DNA of 64,000 nucleotides from Morchella semilibera (taxonomy: Eukaryota; Ascomycota; Pezizomycetes; Pezizales; Morchellaceae), in contig WBVU01000010.1 in the NCBI GenBank assembly GCA_009192285.1, positions 186,001-250,000 of the forward strand. Reading direction: 5' to 3'. Below are positions 51,583 to 61,808 of this stretch, in pieces. How positions within the stretch are numbered: the first letter of the stretch is position 1; each line of letters starts with the position of its first letter. Below the pieces are notes generated by a model. It saw only the letters and a program-made list of their open reading frames with translations. It was not told where the DNA came from and made no database searches. The position numbers and the translations under genes are program-made.

Positions 51583-54283
51583 ACCCCGCCAACCGACGTC
51601 AGTATATCGTCTCGTCCCATTTCCATCCTCAGCGTCCTAACGGGGGGTGAAAAAACACACACCACTCATGATGACTTATATAATTGACCGGAAAAGAAGT
51701 TGAATAGGGTCGTTAGCCTCGTGGTGGTTTCGTGGGTGGACGTGAGAAATTCGTTTGCTGACGGGGGGAATCGAAATGTCTCTGCTGGGTGTTGTGTGGG
51801 CGTCGCTCGTGCCAAGACAATACCAACTAAGCACGATTGGGCCGTGTGGGTAGCAGATTAGTGGTGGGCTGTGACTGTCTGGAATTCAGGGCCAACCCTT
51901 CTCTATCTTATCAAAAGGATCTATCCTGCTGAGTAAACTGGGATCCCTAACCCTAAAAACTTGTTTTCACATAATCTCACTCGGGTGCTACTGAGTGTAT
52001 GCATGACCTTGCTTACAGGGATCACTTGTATCTAAGCCCCAGAAAAGGTAACATTCCAGTTTAGGGGCTGTTTAGAAGGGGAAAGCATATGTAGAAAGCC
52101 CTCCAACCATTACATGTGCATAACCGTGACTTCAATTGAGACCTGGCCCCCGTTTCATGTCTGGGTTAATTACTTCTTACTAAAACTATCCGCGAAACTT
52201 TATTTGCCCCGCCGAGGTTATATCTACGGGAAACGTGAAAGGAGAGGGAGATCAGGTCGTTGATATACACAAGCAATTTCACGGATTCATGCACTTGCTT
52301 GGCTAGGCTAAATGACACCCGTTGTAGTTATGGTACCGATATTTGTTGTACCTACTCTACGGTATGAAAGTGCAAAGTCGAGCAATCGAGGCGACCGCTG
52401 CATCCTACTCTTATTTGCTGCCTAAGTAGCAAGGCCCTGATGACAGTTATTAAAAATAAACCGGATAAGCAGTATTAGCTCGTACTTGCCCTAGTAGTAC
52501 TGCGGTAGAATTGCAGTGTGGAGCCCGCAGATAAGAAATTACCACGGATTACTATTTACTTTCTTGCGCATCCATTCTCCCTCATCCATAAACATATCCC
52601 AGGTTTGCTGTTGCTTTACTTGCTACAAACGGATCCGGCCCCCTTCCGGCGGCACAGGAGTTGTTACCCTCAGCGGCACGGTTGACTGCGTATCAAATTG
52701 TATCGCTACGTAGAAGGGCGCGAGGGCAAACGTGCGAGCGCAAGCGAAAAAAAAAAAGAAAGGGAAGAAGTCTGTCGCATCCCTCCAGAAAGAGAGACCA
52801 TAGATAAAGTCTTCCTAGTAACCCGCCCTTCCCGGATAATCATCAAGCAAGAAAAAAAAACGAGGTCTGTAGCGGTACTTATGTAGGGTATCCCCACCCA
52901 CATATATGTGCTTTACTCTACATCACAGTGGAGTGGGTACCATGTATAATAATCTCAGCGCAGAACGACAAGGTTATGTAGGAGCACATATTGCACATAT
53001 TGGGATTAGCAGGAGCTGTTGCCCGTATCGTATTTATCGTGCGGCTGAGCTGATTGCTGGGCGGGCCAAGCTAACCGTGTTTGGGAGTTTGCAAGCCTCT
53101 CAAACGTCTCTCTCAACACCTTTTCCTTCCTTCCACTCACTCCCCCCACCCCCCGGCTATTTCGTTCCTAACTGTAACGTCCACAGCCCGCGCCCATCCA
53201 TGATCCATCCATACATTTTTTTTTGTACGACGTCGACGGCTGCGCAGGATAGATGTGGCATGGAAGGCCGAACGATAAATGTTGGAAGCACTGGACCGTA
53301 CATACATGCCCCAGTGGGACATGGAGTAAGTCTGTTTAAGCTGTGGGTGATGGTGGATGAGTGGCTTGCATCGTGAGTAAGATGTTTACACTTCTCACTG
53401 AATTATTACACTGCTTCGCGAGAGAGTGCTGTTGGTTGAGATATGGGGGAGAGATGAGGAGAACAGTACCCTAGGGTATGTAACTGTACCACCAGGCTGT
53501 TATTTGCGAGTAATAAAAAACGTAGTGCTTACATCCTTTTCGCCAGACAATGCATAACCCCCTCCCCCTACCTCGTGGTTTCTATTTACGAACCCACTAC
53601 CCACATATTTCAAAAGACCAACTCAATTCAAAAAAAACTAAGCCTTACTCAATAGCAATACTGATTTCCCCGTCCTGTGTGTGCTTCCTCCTCACCGGTA
53701 CCACAACTGTTTCTGATCGTCGATATGTCACTGTAAAGTGGAGAATAGGATGGAGAACCTAATAACTTGTAGCAGGTAATGGGCATGGGCATGGTCGATG
53801 ACACCTTTTGTCCTTTTACTACCCCTCTCACCTCTTCCTTTTCCCTTTCCTCCTTCTTCGCGCCTTTGTTGCTTTTTTGACTCTGTGCGTCCAGTCAGAA
53901 GCCGTTGCTGTCATTGTGGCTGGAATAACTATTGGTTGTTCCCTTCCCCCCAACGCCGCTGTATCAGTCCACCAGCCTGCTCTACTTGCCTGCCTACTAC
54001 ATAGGGTACATGTACGACACTGGATTTGGTGTGTGTATGACAACCGCAACCACCCATCTCTAATCCCGTTGCTCTTTCCCTCTCCCTTCTTCCCTTCTCT
54101 CCCTTTTCATTCTCCCTCCGCTACCACAGCGTAATTCTGGACAATACCTTTTACTTCCAACCACCACCACCACCACCCCCTCCCCTGCTGCCGCCAACGA
54201 GGGGATAGCGAGCGTGCATTGACGATATACGGCCTGGCTCGAGAGCCAGAATAAATAAATAAGAAAAATAAGGAGGGAAGATA
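51583..54283. other. Large intergenic
   Basis: About 2.7 kb between the divergent RACK1 and cell-surface genes. The RACK1 promoter is at the left and a CT-rich leader precedes 54284. One TACATGTA at 54007. No open frame has recognisable features. Confidence 0.5.
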
Positions 54284-55345
54284 ATGCGACCGGTATCGAT
54301 AATTTCAGCCACATTCTACGGCATCCTGTTGATCTTGGCAAGTGCTATCGCCGGCGTTGCTGCACAGGGTATTGGGGATTTCCCCGATTCCATAATGACT
54401 TCAAGTCCCCCAGCTGCTGGCACATCAACAACAGCAGCAGCAACAACAACAGGAGCAGCAATGGTAGACTATTATGCTGAATGTTTGGTAGTTTTCGGCC
54501 CCGAAGGAAGCCCGTCGGGGTGTCTTAGCTCCTGTAGAACCAAAGGCGTGGAGTTGGCCGCCGTTCAAGACACCGCCTCCTGCACCAGACGAACAATTTC
54601 CGAGAGCTCAACACTCGTCCTTTACACAGGTTTAGACTCCGTTACAACCACCACTATGGTAACGGTTGCGAGCGGCAACCCGTTATACGTGACTGCGATA
54701 CCTACGCATCAAGGGCAGGATACAACATTATACCTTACAAGGACGCGGTTTGTGACACCTACGCTCCCAATAGGCAGTCCTACATCAACTACTTTGGAAG
54801 ACCAGAGACCCGCCGCCTCTTCAACTTCCGGCGCTTCTAGCGCCGTTGCCACTTCCAGTAACCTCATCAGCAGCACTGCAAGAAAGTCCAACACCGGCGC
54901 TATAGCTGGAGGTGTTGTTGGTGGCATCCTCGGCCTCCTGCTCATCGTTGCTGCTGTATTCTTCATACGTCGCCGCCGCCGCAGAAACGAATCCAAGCCC
55001 CATGACGCCTTCAGCTCACTCGAGAAGAGCCGCGGCATATCCTCGCCTCATTCACCGCCGCCGCAGATCCCAATCACATCCTATGACTCGCCGCCGCCAG
55101 CACCACAGCAACAGGAGCAGTCACATCCGGAGTCTCAGCATTCGTTGATGGGCGCGTATTCGCCGCCTGGGGGCGTGGTGCCCGCGAAGCACCATACGGA
55201 GGTCGAGGTGGATGAGGATGGTGTGAGTTTGAGGAGTCCGAGCCCGCCGCTAGGGGAGGATATGTCGAGGGGAAGGGATTATGTGCCCAGGTTGCCCATC
55301 TACAATAGAGGTAGCGATGAGACACCGAGAGGGTCAGCGTTATAG
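54284..55345 (+). CDS. Single-pass cell-surface protein with Ser/Thr-rich ectodomain
   Basis: One exon, 353 aa. A signal peptide (about 1-28, hydrophobic ILLILASAIAGVAA then AQ) leads to an ectodomain with four cysteines (67, 80, 84, 100) and a Ser/Thr/Ala-rich stalk likely to be O-glycosylated. A transmembrane helix, GAIAGGVVGGILGLLLIVAA, lies at about 205-228, with an Arg cluster (RRRRRR) as stop-transfer. The cytosolic tail of about 120 aa is Pro/Ser-rich. This plan resembles Mid2/Wsc-type wall stress sensors, and a cell-wall-integrity MAPK lies elsewhere in the window. However, no WSC domain is complete, so function is inferred only from architecture. Confidence 0.75.
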   Translation: MRPVSIISATFYGILLILASAIAGVAAQGIGDFPDSIMTSSPPAAGTSTTAAATTTGAAMVDYYAECLVVFGPEGSPSGCLSSCRTKGVELAAVQDTASCTRRTISESSTLVLYTGLDSVTTTTMVTVASGNPLYVTAIPTHQGQDTTLYLTRTRFVTPTLPIGSPTSTTLEDQRPAASSTSGASSAVATSSNLISSTARKSNTGAIAGGVVGGILGLLLIVAAVFFIRRRRRRNESKPHDAFSSLEKSRGISSPHSPPPQIPITSYDSPPPAPQQQEQSHPESQHSLMGAYSPPGGVVPAKHHTEVEVDEDGVSLRSPSPPLGEDMSRGRDYVPRLPIYNRGSDETPRGSAL

Positions 55346-57099
55346 GAGAATGATGTCTGTCCCCCCTTTTAGTTTTGTTTGTGTTTTCTCTCTGTAAGTG
55401 CGGGCTTTTTTTTTAGTGGGTAGAGGTGGCACGACTATAAGCCAGTGGTTTTTAGTGGAATGGTGTGTGGAGGGAGGGAGGGGGGGGGGAATCATCTTTT
55501 CCCACATTTCCCCCCTCTAAGCTCTTCAGTACATCGACTCTCTCTCACTGATATTGATATAAAAGGGCGCACTGTGACGAAGGAGAAGGCGTTTTTTTTT
55601 TCACTTCTAGCTGTACTTATATTTCTTGACTCTCGTTACAACCTTTTTTTTCTACAAGCATGGCAGAGAGGCTGGCGGCGGCGGTCGGAATTGGTGGCGG
55701 TCGGAATTTGAGGGTATTAGTTGGAGGGGAAATATGGGTCGGGATGGGGAGAGGGGTTGTGGGGTTGAAGAGGCGAGGGGGGGGGGTAAAAAGTCCGCAT
55801 TTTCCCTTTTATATTTATTAGTGTGTGTTTTTGTGTGCGTAGGGTGTAGTTGGTAATTCTTTTTTTTTTTTTTTTTTTTTACATTTTTGCTTCTCTCTCC
55901 TTTTTGATGCCTAGTGAGTGGGGTTCTGTTGATGATTTTTATTGCCCGTTCGTTCGTTCGTTGCGGGGCGGGGTGGGTGGGGGGTGGTTGTGTATGGATA
56001 TATTCTGGAAATTCTCTTACGATCGTAACGTCGCGCGGTGTGATGTAGACTGGGCCGCACCAAACCAAACCAAACCAATTTACTATACTATTATTTTACG
56101 CATCTAGCCCACTCATTATGTTGTCGGCGCGATCATTGACAGCGGTGGTGGGTGGTGGGCGGATGCGGTTACTTTAAAAGTCTTTATATATTCGTCCTTA
56201 CTAGACTAACTTTTTTCACTAAGCCTTTTTTAAGGCTGAAAATCAGGGCCCATAGGAATAGTTAAAAGTAGGTTAGTGCACCACTCACTACACTAGTGGG
56301 GGAGGGGGGGATACGGGATGGTTAGTTTCTAATTTTGGGGGGATGGAGGGGAGATGGGCACCGCGTCGGCGTCGGCGTCGGCGATGGCCGTAAACGCCGT
56401 GATGTGGTGGTTGGTGGTGGGGTGGGTTGGTTGGTGGGGTGGAAGTGCAGTTATGTGTGTGGGGTGTGGGGGGAGGGGAGGTGGGGGAGGGAGGTGTAGG
56501 AAGTAGGTACAGTAGGTACCTACAGCGCTGGATGGGTTAGGGTTGGGTTTGTGCGGAGGGTGGGGGGGGGGTGTATGTATGAGAGACTGGTTACTTTCTC
56601 GTGGTGGTGGTCACCCTATCTACATCTATCGTCCCCTAAGACGAGAGCCGGGCTCTAACCCTACCGTAATGGAATGCACGCGGTGGCCAAGAGTGTCCCT
56701 ACTCTGGCTAGGCTGCACCACTAGCTTAAACCTTATTTAAGCTTTAAGCTTTTGTTTTGGCTGGAACCTTAACGGCGTTTCGGTCATTACCCCTTGCTGT
56801 GTAGTACTTGGGGGGCGTGCTGTGGGGACGTTACTTTTGGTCTGGGTTTGGGTTTTTGAGCAGTGATTGGATTGGATTGGATACGTAGCTATGGGGGGGG
56901 TTATGTATATATATATGTGTGGGGGGGGGGGGGGGGGTGGATGGTATAGTGCTGTACTGCGCTGTGCTGGGAGGTAATGGGGGGGTTTATGATAGGAGCA
57001 CGTATAAAAACAAGTAAAGGCGGAGAACGCAATAACGCCAGCTTAGAACTACTTTAAAAAAAGAAGGAAAAAAAGGCCACAAAAAAACGAAAACACCCC
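55346..57099. other. Intergenic, low-complexity and G-rich
   Basis: About 1.75 kb. T-run at 55859-55880, G-rich stretches at 56440-56500 and 56920-56938, and GTAGGTACC words near 56505. No gene is supportable. Confidence 0.5.
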
Positions 57100-58034
57100 C
57101 TACGAGTCCGCCCCCGCGCCCGCCGCCGCCCTCCCCCTCCTCCCCTTCCTCCAGAACCTCCTCTCCGCATTCACCACCGCCTCGAGGCCGGCGCCTCCTC
57201 CTCCCACCGCCTCCCACGCCCTCCGCCACGCCTCCTCCCTCTCCCACCTCCCACTCCCCACAACCACGCCCTCCTCCCCCCCGCGCACCTCCGCCACCGC
57301 AGCCCCCACGGCCAGCAGCTTCCGCAGCGCATTCTCCGCCAGCCGCGCCTCCTCCGTCGCGCGCTCGCGAATCTGCCGCGGCTCAACGGGCCGCGTGGTG
57401 TACACCGGCGTCGACAGGTACGTGTGGCGGCTCGGGAACGGGGGGAGATGGTCTGCGCGGGGGGCGCCGGCGAGGGCGGCGCCCAGCAGCGGCGTTAGGT
57501 CTGGGGGCGGGGGCGGGGGCGGCGACGGCGCGCGCGGCGCGAGGAGGTGCGTTCGCTGCGGGAGGCGGTGGAGCTCGGATTCGAGCGTGGAGAGGCTCAG
57601 GTGCCGTGTTAGGAGCATGTCCTGGAAGTCGAAGACCGTGGGGCGCGTGCGGCGCTGGGCGTGCGCGAAGAGCTGGATCGTGTGCAGCATTTGTAGGAGG
57701 TCTTGGGACTCGTCAGCACTACGTGTATGGAGAGGGGGGGGAGGGACAGACAGTCTTCGGCGAGCTGCCGCATGTGTTCCTGGGCGAGGAGGGTGGCGCC
57801 GGTGAAGCCGACGGACTGCATGATTAGGGCTGTGCTGCGGTTGAGGAGGTCGGCGACGAGGTGCTCTGGGAGCACGGCGGGCGCGTCCGCGTGTTCGGGG
57901 GGCGGGGGGACGACCATGCGGCGGCGTTTGGGGGGGCGCGGGGAGGAGGGGGGGGAGGTGCTGGGTGGTGGCGGCGGAATGATGGTGAGTTGGGGGGGAG
58001 GGGGAGGGGGAGGGGGGGAATTGGGGGCTGCCAT
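57100..58034 (-). CDS. TFIID subunit TAF8 homolog
   Basis: The N-terminus is Pro-rich with PPKRRR (possible nuclear signal). A bromodomain-associated histone-fold helix follows: LVADLLNRSTALIMQSVGFTGATL and QEHMRQLAEDCL. In the second frame it continues with QDLLQMLHTIQLFAHAQRRTRPTVFDFQDML, as in TAF8 histone folds. The TAF8 C-terminal signature appears as HLPPFPSRHTYLSTPVYTT, which normally follows the fold and binds TAF10/TAF2 partners. The two frames meet near 57722-57755 and the offset requires an intron of length 2 mod 3. The best GT-AG pair (GTCCCT...ACGTAG) is only 29 nt, so a sequence indel is an alternative. The gene is very GC-rich. The role would be RNA polymerase II pre-initiation complex assembly. 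Confidence 0.78.
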
Positions 58035-58854
58035 TGTGGGATATAGATTGGGTGTTTGGGGTTCGAATATGTAGATTGGTGTGTGTGTTTACAGGAAGAG
58101 GTCATGAGTTCGAGTCCTGAGTCCTGACTTATTGGTGCTGACTAACCGTGATATCGACGAGTGCACCCTAACCCACGCTATTGTTTGTACATGTGATAGA
58201 ATCAACATTGTCTGGATATGAAGTCTCTTTTATAGTCGTACTGTGCATGTTGTTGTTGATAAGTCGTGATGGGCTGGGGCGAGTTTTCGATGTTCAATTG
58301 TATGTACTGATCAATCAATTCAATTGGGTGTTTCCAATTAACAAATTAATAATGGGTATGTATATACATGTAAACACTTCTTGTCAGAACCTGTAACAGA
58401 CACCGAGGTCTGTATATACTTGTACTTGTAGGAACCCATATATCAGACTAGAGACCTCTTCCCCAGACACGAGGGATTTATGTTTACGGCAGTCATACAA
58501 AGCCAACCTGCTCTTTTCAGCGTAAAGGGTAGACAGACGGACTTTGCATTAGTACCGCCATTATATCGCCTTACACGACCAGCACTCGTATAGAATCCGA
58601 CACTACTCTTCCAATCAATTGTAATCGATCTGAACAGCGCTCTCACTCGAGTACTTGCAAGTCGCCTGTCTGCTTACTAATCCCATCCCCACACCCTATC
58701 GAATTCCCACCGGGCAAACCAAACCTCACCTGATATCCCCCACCACTCCACCCGAAACCCCCTTCTCCACCACCACGACTCTGTAAGTACACAGCACACA
58801 GCACACTCTCTCCACGCGAAAGACACATCTACAGAACACCCTCACACTCAAACA
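58035..58854. other. Divergent promoter region TAF8 / COX9
   Basis: About 0.8 kb between divergently oriented housekeeping genes. One TACATGTA at 58365. CA-rich leader before the COX9 start. No gene is supportable. Confidence 0.5.
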
Positions 58855-59218
58855 ATGGCCATCGCACCAATCGTCGGAAGACTCAGGAAGGGCCTGGTCC
58901 TCGACCTCTCTGTCGCCCTCGGCATCGGTACCTGTATGTCCCCCCCCCCTCCCCCACTCTGTGCTGTGCTGTGCTGTGCTGACTGGCTGGCGGCAGCAAT
59001 GGGATACTTCTTCTGGTACGGTAAGTAGCAACACCACCCCCCCCCCCCCGGGGGCCACCACCAAACTCACGGGGGGAAAATTAGGATACCACATCCCGTC
59101 CATCCGCAGGCGCGATGCGTAAGTCCTCTATCTATCTGTCTGTAGGCCCGGACACTGACCGCGGGGCAGGTTCTATGCAAAGATCGAGCAGCAGCGCATC
59201 GCTAATTCGCAGGGCTAG
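58855..59218 (+). CDS. COX9: Cytochrome c oxidase subunit 7A (Cox9 type)
   Basis: Four tiny exons (58855-58933, 58997-59020, 59085-59118, 59170-59218) total 186 nt, 61 aa. The protein reads MAIAPIVGRLRKGLVLDLSV, ALGIGTSMGYFFWYGYHIPS, then IRRRDAFYAKIEQQRIANSQG. That is the length and pattern of fungal Cox9/subunit VIIa: a short matrix N-terminus, one transmembrane helix (about 14-34) and a charged tail with RRRDAFYAK. It is a nuclear-encoded subunit of complex IV in the mitochondrial inner membrane. No single reading frame is long enough to reveal it. Every splice junction keeps frame, and introns 1 and 2 carry C-runs. Confidence 0.93.
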
Positions 59219-59751
59219 CCCTGTGTGCGGGGGCATTCATGATGCGGGGGGTGGGGTAGGGTAGAGATGGCTGCGTGTATGGTAGCTAGTTTGTAGAAAT
59301 GATAACCTTGCTTTCCTTCTCTGTTTTGTGTTCTGTTTTGTGTGCCGGTTTGGTGTGGTGGTGGAGCCGAGGTTGTGTGTTCAGCCGTCACTCGAGGTCT
59401 GTCACAGGATCGCACTCGCACCGTCTCACCTCACTTGTACCTACTCTGCTCTGCTCCACCCTACTCTACCTAGGAACCAAGTAAATAGATACAACATATA
59501 CCTGTGGCCGGGTCCCATTGGCGGGCGGCCGTCCGTGGCGTTGGTTTGGCTGTAAGCTTACTTTACATCCGCCCGTTATGGCGTCGGTCTTGCACTTTTG
59601 CTCGTGGGATATGTTCAGCCCCACGCTCGATGTAGTAGATATCCAGGGACACGGTAATTGACTGTCTACTCTACAATACAATACTGTCTTGGACCGCCCG
59701 GGGTAATTCTGTTCTGCTCTATCACACCTGCCTGCATATGTATTGTATGTA
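59219..59751. other. COX9 3' flank up to transposon target site
   Basis: About 530 bp without a gene. It ends in the TA dinucleotide (59750-59751) into which the Tc1 element inserted. Confidence 0.5.
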
Positions 59752-59946
59752 CAGCGGTAGGTAAAAAGTCTTGGAATGCGGCTGAAACAAATGTCTCAGT
59801 TACAATCCCAGTGATCCGTTTGTATGTTTGCTCGGTGTAAGGCCTTACTTGTAGGGCAACCGTGACAACACAAAGTCTGAATACTACTAGTAGGCCGATG
59901 CCATTACATGTATTCGGGTTCTTTTCAATAAACCCAGGTTCACCAA

Positions 59947-61032
59947 ATGACTGTTTACAGACCGGACCCGGCTCTCAAGCCCCAGGTTAAGAATCGCCGC
60001 ATGGAGACCACTCCCGTTCAACGCTCCCAAGTTATCACGATGCACGAGTTGGGGTTGACCTATACAGAAATAGTGGAGAAGACAGGGTTAAAGAGAACAA
60101 CCTGCTGGAATATTGTAAAAAGAGACAAGGAGAGGCGAGAAGCTGGGTCCCTGACACCTTATACTGCTACTGCACCTCGAAGCGGCCGTCCAGAGAAGTT
60201 AAGCAAAAGAGAGAGAAGATATCTGGTTTCATTAGCAAAGAGATACCGGCGGATGAATCTAGGAGTACTTACGAAGAGCTTAATCACCAAGATTTCCATA
60301 AAGACGACACGTAAATACCTGAAACGAGCAGGTATCGGTAGACGACGAGCTAAACGGAAGCCTTTTCTTTCAAAAATACATAAATTGAAGCGGATGATGT
60401 GGTGTAAAGAACGGAAAAATTGGACTTTGGAAGACTGGGGAGAGGTGATATGGACAGATGAGTCTCGATTCGAAGTGGGACATCACGGTGGTACTTGTTG
60501 GGTATCTAGGGCACCCGGAGAGGAGGATAAACCAGAATGCCTACTTCCGACATTTAAGAGTGGTAGAAGCTCGATCATGATATGGGGAAGCATACAGCTA
60601 CATCATAAAGGACCTATGGTTATTCTTCCTAATAAAGGTCTCAAAGCAAAAGACTACGTACAACTCATTATCAAGCCTGCCCTATATCCTTTCTACAAAA
60701 CACGATACAAGGCAACCCACAAAACACTTGTAATGGAGGATGGAGCCCCCCCTCATAGAGCCAAAATTGCTAGCGAAGCAAGAAGTCGTTTGCGCATTCA
60801 AAAGATGGCATGGCCTGCACAATCACCTGACCTCAATCCTATCGAGAACCTTTGGAGGATCATGAAGGCAAGGATAAGAAAGAGGGGAATTACTACTGAA
60901 GAACAGTTAAGAAAAGCCTTGCAGGAAGAGTGGGATAGGTTTACTCCCGAGGACTTCAGAAGGATTATAGAAAGTATGCCCAAAAGGGTAAAAGAGTGTT
61001 TGAGGAACCGTGGGGGCGCCACACACTATTAG
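59947..61032 (+). CDS. Tc1-family DD34E transposase, intact
   Basis: One exon, 361 aa. An N-terminal paired-type helix-turn-helix region (RSQVITMHELGLTYTEIVEK, then GRPEKLSKRERRYLVSLA) binds the inverted repeats. The catalytic triad lies in WTDESRF, VMEDGAPPHRA and PDLNPIENLW; the second Asp and the Glu are separated by 34 residues, the DD34E spacing of Tc1. The GRPE-type AT-hook-like GRP is present between the two HTH halves. The length is normal for the family and there are no stops or frameshifts. It performs cut-and-paste transposition into TA. The preferred start is 59947; later in-frame ATGs exist but would remove part of the first helix region. Confidence 0.97.
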   Translation: MTVYRPDPALKPQVKNRRMETTPVQRSQVITMHELGLTYTEIVEKTGLKRTTCWNIVKRDKERREAGSLTPYTATAPRSGRPEKLSKRERRYLVSLAKRYRRMNLGVLTKSLITKISIKTTRKYLKRAGIGRRRAKRKPFLSKIHKLKRMMWCKERKNWTLEDWGEVIWTDESRFEVGHHGGTCWVSRAPGEEDKPECLLPTFKSGRSSIMIWGSIQLHHKGPMVILPNKGLKAKDYVQLIIKPALYPFYKTRYKATHKTLVMEDGAPPHRAKIASEARSRLRIQKMAWPAQSPDLNPIENLWRIMKARIRKRGITTEEQLRKALQEEWDRFTPEDFRRIIESMPKRVKECLRNRGGATHY

Positions 61033-61290
61033 GCAAGTCTCGTTACTAGTATTTTTTTTCATAGTAATTTTACACATACTAATTTATTCTATAGCATATA
61101 GTCTCGTTCATGACTATCTTGTCCTTGATTGGCTTATTCGTTGTAGTTTAATTCATAGTGGATTCATTTTTATTGGACCCGTTACTTGTAGTAAATGCAC
61201 TGGTTGACAACCGGGCCGGGGAGTGCTTAGGCTGCATAGTTTACTCTCAATATTCTTAGTTGTCAAAATTTTTTATTATCTATATTCCAG

Positions 61291-61350
61291 TTTTGTCTGT
61301 GGTAGTTTTGTCTGTGGTAGTTTTGTCCGTGGTGGTCTTGTCCATAGTCT
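61291..61350 (+). repeat. 15-bp tandem repeat inside the Tc1 element
   Basis: Two exact TTTTGTCTGTGGTAG units, followed by two diverged ones, between the transposase stop and the right inverted repeat. Confidence 0.85.
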
Positions 61351-61433
61351 CGTTATTGTAGAGACTCAGTTTTCAGTAAGATCAAGTGAGACATGTCTCA
61401 GGTGCATTCCAAGACTTTTTACCTACCGCTGTA

Positions 61434-61808
61434 CCTACACTCGATATCTGGCCGCCAGGGAGAGTCGGGGCGCTACGGTGAAACTCAGAGTGTCGGGCTA
61501 TGTTCAAGTACTTGTATGTACAAGTATAAGTATAGCTCTTTGCAGAGATGTCATATACACATGTTTCGAGTGCATGTGAGATCCCTTCTATGGTTCATGG
61601 CATATAATAACTGTGTATAAATAAATACTCCACCGCATGCAGTTGGGGGGAATGTCTCAGTGACCTACCGCCAAGGCCACCACCACCACCACCCGCCAAG
61701 ACTGCCCAGTGCCAATGTCACTCACTTACCGGGCCCCACGATCATTACCAACCAGGCGAACGACGTCACTCAATTTTATCATATAGATTTACAATACAAT
61801 ATATACAC
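61434..61808. other. Promoter side of Mgr3-like gene
   Basis: About 375 bp from the transposon's right end to the next start codon. The Tc1 insertion has therefore brought the right inverted repeat to within 0.4 kb of the gene's coding start. No gene is supportable. Confidence 0.5.

Larger units (their letters stand above)
59752..61431 (+). mobile_element. Complete Tc1/mariner transposon (1680 bp)
   Basis: The terminal inverted repeats are 59752-59779 and 61404-61431, identical over 28 bp (beginning CAGCGGTAGGTAAAAAGTC), with further imperfect complementarity inward (ATGTCTCA words on both sides). TA dinucleotides flank both ends (59750-59751 and 61432-61433), the Tc1 target-site duplication. 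The element carries one intact transposase gene and a degenerate 15-bp tandem repeat between that gene and the right end. Identical ends and an open gene indicate a recent insertion with no repeat-induced mutation apparent. Confidence 0.97.

Noticed and set aside
51945-51965. CCCTAACCCTAA, similar to telomere repeat
   Set aside because: Only two units; too short to argue for an interstitial telomere, and isolated similar words occur at 9133, 56535 and 58163.
58090-58130. GAGTTCGAGTCCTGAGTCC resembling a tRNA T-arm
   Set aside because: No matching acceptor stem, D-arm or anticodon arm could be folded around it.
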